Both the position numbers and the translations under genes were made by a program. Below are positions 60,051-64,000 of a DNA stretch of 64,000 bases, in pieces. The stretch comes from Glaciecola nitratireducens FR1064 (GTDB lineage: Bacteria > Pseudomonadota > Gammaproteobacteria > Enterobacterales > Alteromonadaceae). The notes under the pieces were generated by a model. It worked only from the letters and a program-made list of their open reading frames with translations, ran no database searches and was not told the DNA's origin. Location of the stretch: the NCBI RefSeq assembly GCF_000226565.1, contig NC_016041.1:1922001-1986000 (forward strand), in the 5' to 3' direction. Numbering within the stretch: the first letter of the stretch is position 1; each line of letters starts with the position of its first letter.

Positions 60051-60716
60051 TCAATCGTCGCCGCCAAATGCGTTTAACAGCGCTAGTAGCGAAGTAAACA
60101 AGTTATATATATTCAAATACAGTGCTACCGTTGCCATGACATAGTTCGTTTCACCACCTTTTACAATTCTGCTAGTGTCGTACAGGATAAAGCCAGAAAA
60201 GATGAAAACAATAACCGCGTTAATCGCTAAATGTACGGCCGGAACAGCAAAGAACATGTTTGCTATGCTTGCTATTATTGCGAACACTAAACCTACTATT
60301 AGAAAGCCACCTAAGAAACTAAAATCTTTCTTAGTAGTGATTACGTAACCTGACAATGCTACAAAAATAATTGCGGTTGTGCCAAACGCTTCCATAATAA
60401 GTCCAGGATAACCTACATTTAAGTAGTAGTTTATCAATGGACCGAGCGCTGCGCCCATTAAACCTGTAAACAAAAACGTTAAGGGAAGTGCAGCGGTAGA
60501 GTTTGCATATTTCGAAACAGCAAACAGCGAAGCAAACGCAGCCAACATGAGGCCAATTCTTGCAAAACCACCTAGATTCATACCCATCGTGATCCAGGCA
60601 CAAACAGCACTAAAGACTAAAGTCATCGACAATAGTAGATAGGTGTTTTTTAATACCTTATTGATTTCTATCGCTGACCGAGTGCCAGAAGCAGAATATA
60701 CTGAACGTTGTTCCAT
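60051..60716 (-). CDS. yccA: Bax inhibitor-1/YccA family membrane protein
   Basis: 221 residues with seven membrane helices, a member of the BI-1 family close to E. coli YccA, a modulator of FtsH proteolysis. The C-terminal helix pair SRIVKGGETNYVMATVALYLNIYNLF is characteristic. The ATG at 60716 has GGAG nine bases upstream; a GTG at 60731 is less likely. Adjacent tus genes match E. coli yccA-tusE. Confidence 0.9.
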   Translation of the reverse strand: MEQRSVYSASGTRSAIEINKVLKNTYLLLSMTLVFSAVCAWITMGMNLGGFARIGLMLAAFASLFAVSKYANSTAALPLTFLFTGLMGAALGPLINYYLNVGYPGLIMEAFGTTAIIFVALSGYVITTKKDFSFLGGFLIVGLVFAIIASIANMFFAVPAVHLAINAVIVFIFSGFILYDTSRIVKGGETNYVMATVALYLNIYNLFTSLLALLNAFGGDD

Positions 60717-60731
60717 TTTGTACGTCTCCAC

Positions 60732-61068
60732 GTTAAATAATAATTGAGTAAAACAGTTGGTTATTTGTTAGATACTTTGTAGGGTGTTTGGTTCAAAATT
60801 TCAAGTAGTTTTCACTAAGTAATGTATATTATTACAGGAATGCATAAAAAATGTTCAAACAAACAAAAAAAAACAGTTTTTTCTATGTAAAGACTTTACA
60901 ACAGTCAGTTTGATGCTTAATATGCGCACCTCTTACGCAGAGTCACTTGTTTCAAGGTGAACTTATGAACCTAAACAGGGTCATAACTTGAAGTTAACCC
61001 TGGGGCTAGGGTAATATGACAATTCATTAATTTAGAAATAGATTAATGACATAGCGTAAAAAGTTTAT
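60732..61068. other. Gene-free stretch before tRNA-Ser
   Basis: No gene is supported. The left part is AT-rich with long A runs and presumably holds the yccA promoter; the right part has the candidate tRNA promoter listed separately. Confidence 0.6.
60989..61018 (+). promoter_or_regulatory. Candidate promoter of tRNA-Ser
   Basis: TTGAAG (60989-60994) and TAATAT (61013-61018) are separated by 18 bases and placed about 50 bases before the tRNA. Confidence 0.45.
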
Positions 61069-61160
61069 GGATAGCTGGCAGAGCTCGGTTTAATGCACCT
61101 GACTTGAAATCAGACGTACGGTCAAACGTACCGGGGGTTCGAATCCCTCGCTATCCGCCA
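61069..61160 (+). tRNA. tRNA-Ser(UGA), CCA encoded
   Basis: A 92-base class II tRNA. The acceptor stem GGATAGC/GCTATCC is perfect, discriminator G then CCA is encoded. The anticodon loop CTTGAAA gives anticodon TGA, reading UCN codons, where cmo5U made by CmoA/CmoB would be expected at U34. The long variable arm (GTACGGTCAAACGTAC region) and the T loop GGTTCGAATCC are clear. Confidence 0.97.
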
Positions 61161-61164
61161 ATTT

Positions 61165-61195
61165 AAGGGCCTAAACAATGTTTAGGCCCTTTTTG
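61165..61195 (+). terminator. Rho-independent terminator after tRNA-Ser
   Basis: AAGGGCCTAAAC and GTTTAGGCCCTT form a perfect 12-bp stem with loop AAT, followed by TTTT. Confidence 0.9.
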
Positions 61196-61587
61196 GTTTG
61201 CGCAAATAAAACTGGCTGGTTCTGAGCCGGTTTCTACAAGCTGTTTATCAAGGTTTTTTCTACAAACTCTCTAATTCATGAAAGCAATATTAATGAAAGC
61301 AATGCCCTAAAAAGCTAACTATCAAACTTTAAAGCTTAGCTTACCCTTTTTAAATGATTTCGGTGATCGAACGAACAGGGAGAGGCAATATCCTCAAAGC
61401 CTAGTTTTTCAGCAGCCAAATTGGTATCGACAGTACTTTAAAGAGATTATCGATACCACACATTCCTTTATTGTTAGAAATCAATACTATTGATATATTA
61501 AGTTATTCCAATATGGCGCTATATGTAAGATACTCTCGGCTCGCAGTTAGCTGAATTTAATAAATAATAAGAAATTGAGGTTCCTAC
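61196..61587. other. Gene-free stretch before uvrY
   Basis: No gene, RNA or strong repeat is seen; it presumably holds the uvrY promoter and leader. Confidence 0.55.
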
Positions 61588-62226
61588 GTGATCAAGATTT
61601 TATTGGTTGATGACCATGAGCTCGTTAGGACAGGGATCAGTCGTATATTAAACGATGTCAAAGATTTTAATGTTGTTGCTTCCGTTGGAAGTGGCGAAGA
61701 AGCCGTTGAGCTGTGTCGTAAAAGTCCGCCTGACATCATCATGATGGATGTCAGCATGCCTGGCATTGGTGGTTTGGAGGCGACACGCAAAATTTTGCGA
61801 TTTTGCGACAGTACACGCATTATTTGTTTGTCAATGCACAAAGAAAATCCTATACCTACCAAAATAATGCAGGCGGGTGCGCATGGTTTCTTAACGAAAG
61901 ATGCTGACCCTAGCGAAATGGTAAATGCTATTTATAAAGTATCTTCAGGTCAGCGTTATATATCAGCTGACGTTGCGCAGGAGCTTGCCATAGGCAGCAC
62001 TTCACAGAATCATGATAATCCTTTTGAAAATTTGTCAGATCGTGAGCTCGAAATCACATTGATGCTGACAAGAGGCACTCGAGTGCCAGAAATTGCATCT
62101 AATCTCAATATTACGGCTAAAACAGTGAACACCTATCGGTATCGGATGTTTGATAAGTTGAATGTGAGTTCCGATGTTGAATTAACGCATTTAGCGCTGC
62201 GCCATAAGCTGATACAAACCGAATAG
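61588..62226 (+). CDS. uvrY: Response regulator UvrY/GacA
   Basis: 212 residues: receiver domain with D8-D9, phosphoacceptor D54 (IIMMDVSMPGIGGLEA) and Lys in FLTKDAD; LuxR helix-turn-helix (LSDRELEITLMLTRGTRVPEIA, TAKTVNTYRYRMFDKL). It works with the BarA/GacS sensor to drive Csr small RNAs. The start is GTG at 61588 with GAGG seven bases upstream. It is followed by uvrC after two bases, the E. coli and Pseudomonas arrangement. Confidence 0.95.
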   Translation: MIKILLVDDHELVRTGISRILNDVKDFNVVASVGSGEEAVELCRKSPPDIIMMDVSMPGIGGLEATRKILRFCDSTRIICLSMHKENPIPTKIMQAGAHGFLTKDADPSEMVNAIYKVSSGQRYISADVAQELAIGSTSQNHDNPFENLSDRELEITLMLTRGTRVPEIASNLNITAKTVNTYRYRMFDKLNVSSDVELTHLALRHKLIQTE

Positions 62227-62228
62227 CG

Positions 62229-64000
62229 ATGAGTGAAGACGTTTTATTTGATTCAGAGGCCTTTCTCAAGAACCTGACTTCGAAGCCTGGTGTTTACAGA
62301 ATGTATAACATTAGAGAAGAAGTCATTTATGTAGGCAAGGCTAAAAATCTAAAGAAACGAGTTAGTTCATACTTTCGCAAAAATGTAGACAGCGTAAAAA
62401 CTCAATCGCTTGTTACGCATATCGCAAAAATGGACGTGACGGTTGTTTCAAGTGAAACCGAAGCGTTTATACTAGAAAATAATTTCATAAAAAAATATCG
62501 TCCGCGTTACAACGTGGTGTTGCGTGACGATAAATCATACCCTTTTATATTCCTGTCTGAACACGAACACCCGCGACTGAGCTTCCATCGTGGCACAAAA
62601 AAACTAAAAGGTACCTATTTTGGCCCATATCCTAGCGCGTGGGCGGTAAGAGAAAGCCTCAGATCCATGCAACGAATATTTCCAATCAGACAGTGCGAAG
62701 ACAGCTATTATAGAGCTCGCAGCAGACCCTGTTTGCAATATCAAATGAAGCGCTGTTCAGCACCTTGTGTCGCTGGTTATGTAAGCGACGAAGAGTATCG
62801 AGAACAAGTAAACTTAGCTACACTATTTCTCAGAGGAAAGAATTCTGAAGTGATAGCTTCGTTAGTCGACAAAATGGAGCAGGCAAGTATCGCCTTAAAC
62901 TTTGAGGCAGCTGCTCGTTATAGAGATCAAATTAGCGCACTGCGTCGCATACAAGAACAACAGTTTGTGACTGGTAATCAGCAAGAAATGGATGTATTTG
63001 GTTTTGCCTTTAAAAATGGTTACGCCTGCGTCCAAGGCCTTTTTATTCGCGATAGCCAGTTGTTGGGCAGTAAGTCATTTTTTCCTAAAATTCCGCGAGA
63101 TATAGATGGTGAGACCGTCTTTCAGTCTTTCATTCTGCAATTTTATCTTGCAGGAAATAAGACTATTCCTAGACAGATTGTTATTCCAATGAAGTTTCCA
63201 GAAATGGAAGATATCGAAAAAGTGCTGACAACTGAAGCTGGCTACAAAGTTAAATTCTTTGAGGGAGTGAGAGACGAAAAAAGGCAATATTTGCAGTTAG
63301 CAAACAAGAACGCCGACAATTCACTCGAAACTCAACAAAATCAGCAGAAATCGATGTTTGCACGATTTGTCGATTTAGAAAAAGCGATTGAAAGAGATAC
63401 ACCCATTAGTAGAATGGAATGCTTTGACATAAGTCACACCTCGGGACAGCAAACCGTTGCTTCATGCGTTGTTTTTAACCGCGACGGTCCATTAAAGAGC
63501 GATTATAGAACCTTTAACATTGAAGGTATTACTCCGGGAGATGATTACGCAGCAATGGCACAAGCATTGAAGCGCCGTTACAAGTCGCCTAACGCAGACG
63601 CTAAGCTACCCGATATATTATTCATAGACGGTGGCAAAGGGCAGCTTTCACAAGCAGAAGCGCATTTTGAAGACTGGCCAGCCGAATTCAAACCCATGCT
63701 TATTGGTGTGGCTAAGGGCAGCAGTAGAAAAGCCGGACTAGAAACATTGATAAGAGCCGGCTCGTACGAAACTATTCCGATGGAAAGTGATTCTCCTGGT
63801 TTACATTTAATCCAACATATTAGAGACGAATCGCATCGTTTTGCGATATCAGGGCATCGAAATAGAAGGCAGAAAGTCAAGAAAACGTCGACCTTAGAGG
63901 GTATATCAGGCGTAGGCCCGAAGAAACGACAGGCTTTATTGAAATATTCAGGTGGTCTGCAGGGTCTTAAAAAAGCGAGTAAGCAAGAAATTAGCAAGGT
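62229..64000 (+). CDS. uvrC: Excinuclease ABC subunit C (3' end beyond window)
   Basis: 590 codons are open to the window edge with no stop, out of about 610 for the family. UvrC makes both cuts in nucleotide excision repair. It has the GIY-YIG domain (KPGVYRMY, then VIYVGKAKNLKKRVSSYF), the Cys-rich CLQYQMKRCSAPC, the UVR domain (ALNFEAAARYRDQISALRRI), the RNase H-like core (CFDISHTSG, FIDGGKGQL) and the start of the helix-hairpin-helix (EGISGVGPKKRQALL). The ATG at 62229 is two bases after the uvrY stop. Confidence 0.96.
   Translation, partial: MSEDVLFDSEAFLKNLTSKPGVYRMYNIREEVIYVGKAKNLKKRVSSYFRKNVDSVKTQSLVTHIAKMDVTVVSSETEAFILENNFIKKYRPRYNVVLRDDKSYPFIFLSEHEHPRLSFHRGTKKLKGTYFGPYPSAWAVRESLRSMQRIFPIRQCEDSYYRARSRPCLQYQMKRCSAPCVAGYVSDEEYREQVNLATLFLRGKNSEVIASLVDKMEQASIALNFEAAARYRDQISALRRIQEQQFVTGNQQEMDVFGFAFKNGYACVQGLFIRDSQLLGSKSFFPKIPRDIDGETVFQSFILQFYLAGNKTIPRQIVIPMKFPEMEDIEKVLTTEAGYKVKFFEGVRDEKRQYLQLANKNADNSLETQQNQQKSMFARFVDLEKAIERDTPISRMECFDISHTSGQQTVASCVVFNRDGPLKSDYRTFNIEGITPGDDYAAMAQALKRRYKSPNADAKLPDILFIDGGKGQLSQAEAHFEDWPAEFKPMLIGVAKGSSRKAGLETLIRAGSYETIPMESDSPGLHLIQHIRDESHRFAISGHRNRRQKVKKTSTLEGISGVGPKKRQALLKYSGGLQGLKKASKQEISK

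Noticed and set aside
61069-61160. tRNA-Ser as an integration site for a mobile element
   Set aside because: No integrase and no repeat of the tRNA 3' end was seen nearby; housekeeping genes continue on both sides.

Overview
The window is a stretch of chromosome from a gammaproteobacterium, most likely a marine member of the Alteromonadales. Base composition is moderately AT-rich. Gene order matches conserved blocks of that group and of E. coli: holB-tatD, alaA-yfbR, cmoA-cmoB, purM-purN, gcvR/dapA-bamC-purC, nrdA-nrdB-yfaE, ubiG/gyrA, serC-aroA-cmk-rpsA-ihfB-lapA-lapB-pyrF, lrp-ftsK-lolA-rarA-crcB-serS, yccA/tusDCB/tusE and uvrY-uvrC. No insertion sequence, integrase, prophage, CRISPR array or rRNA operon was seen. 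There is one tRNA, Ser(UGA). The taxonomic call is an inference from synteny and protein style.

Layout. 1-6068: end of holB, tatD, an FMN-binding PPOX-type protein, a SulA-like gene behind two LexA-like boxes, two adjacent HD-domain nucleotide hydrolases (dgt-like, yfbR) and alaA. 6069-7698: two poorly characterised genes, an LRAT/NlpC-P60-like protein and a DUF2189 membrane protein. 7743-12561: a compact minus-strand operon for glucosylglycerate, consisting of glycerate kinase, sugar-phosphoglycerate phosphatase, glucosyl-3-phosphoglycerate synthase and a GH13_18 phosphorylase. 12852-16378: cmoAB, an orphan LuxR-type response regulator and adenosine deaminase. 16489-25427: fadE, a DUF3108 protein, purN, purM, a DUF2066 protein, hda and a large putative metallopeptidase lipoprotein. 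25420-31007: DUF2069, a WrbA-type protein, a TlpA-like protein, bepA, perM, bcp and gcvR. 31189-42662: dapA-bamC-purC, dsbC, the class Ia ribonucleotide reductase operon with a pair of NrdR boxes, ubiG and gyrA. 42750-58502: serC through serS, nearly all housekeeping. 58522-64000: tus sulfur-relay genes, yccA, tRNA-Ser, uvrY and a truncated uvrC.

The most notable locus is the glucosylglycerate operon. As read, its four genes form a closed cycle. Glycerate is phosphorylated to 3-phosphoglycerate, then glucosylated and dephosphorylated to the compatible solute glucosylglycerate. That solute can be split by phosphate back to glucose-1-phosphate and glycerate. The synthase gene carries a one-base deletion in a T run near 10591 that creates an immediate stop. 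In the sequence as given, the synthetic arm is therefore broken (or there is an assembly error) while the degradative arm is intact.

Other points worth a second look: a SulA-like gene away from lexA with tandem SOS boxes; a YfbR whose HD dyad reads HE; a Bcp peroxiredoxin lacking its second cysteine; a terminator hairpin abutting the tusD start; an rpsA leader with GGA loops; a palindrome over a predicted promoter at 6144-6158; and three 12-bp-spaced repeats upstream of the glucosylglycerate operon.
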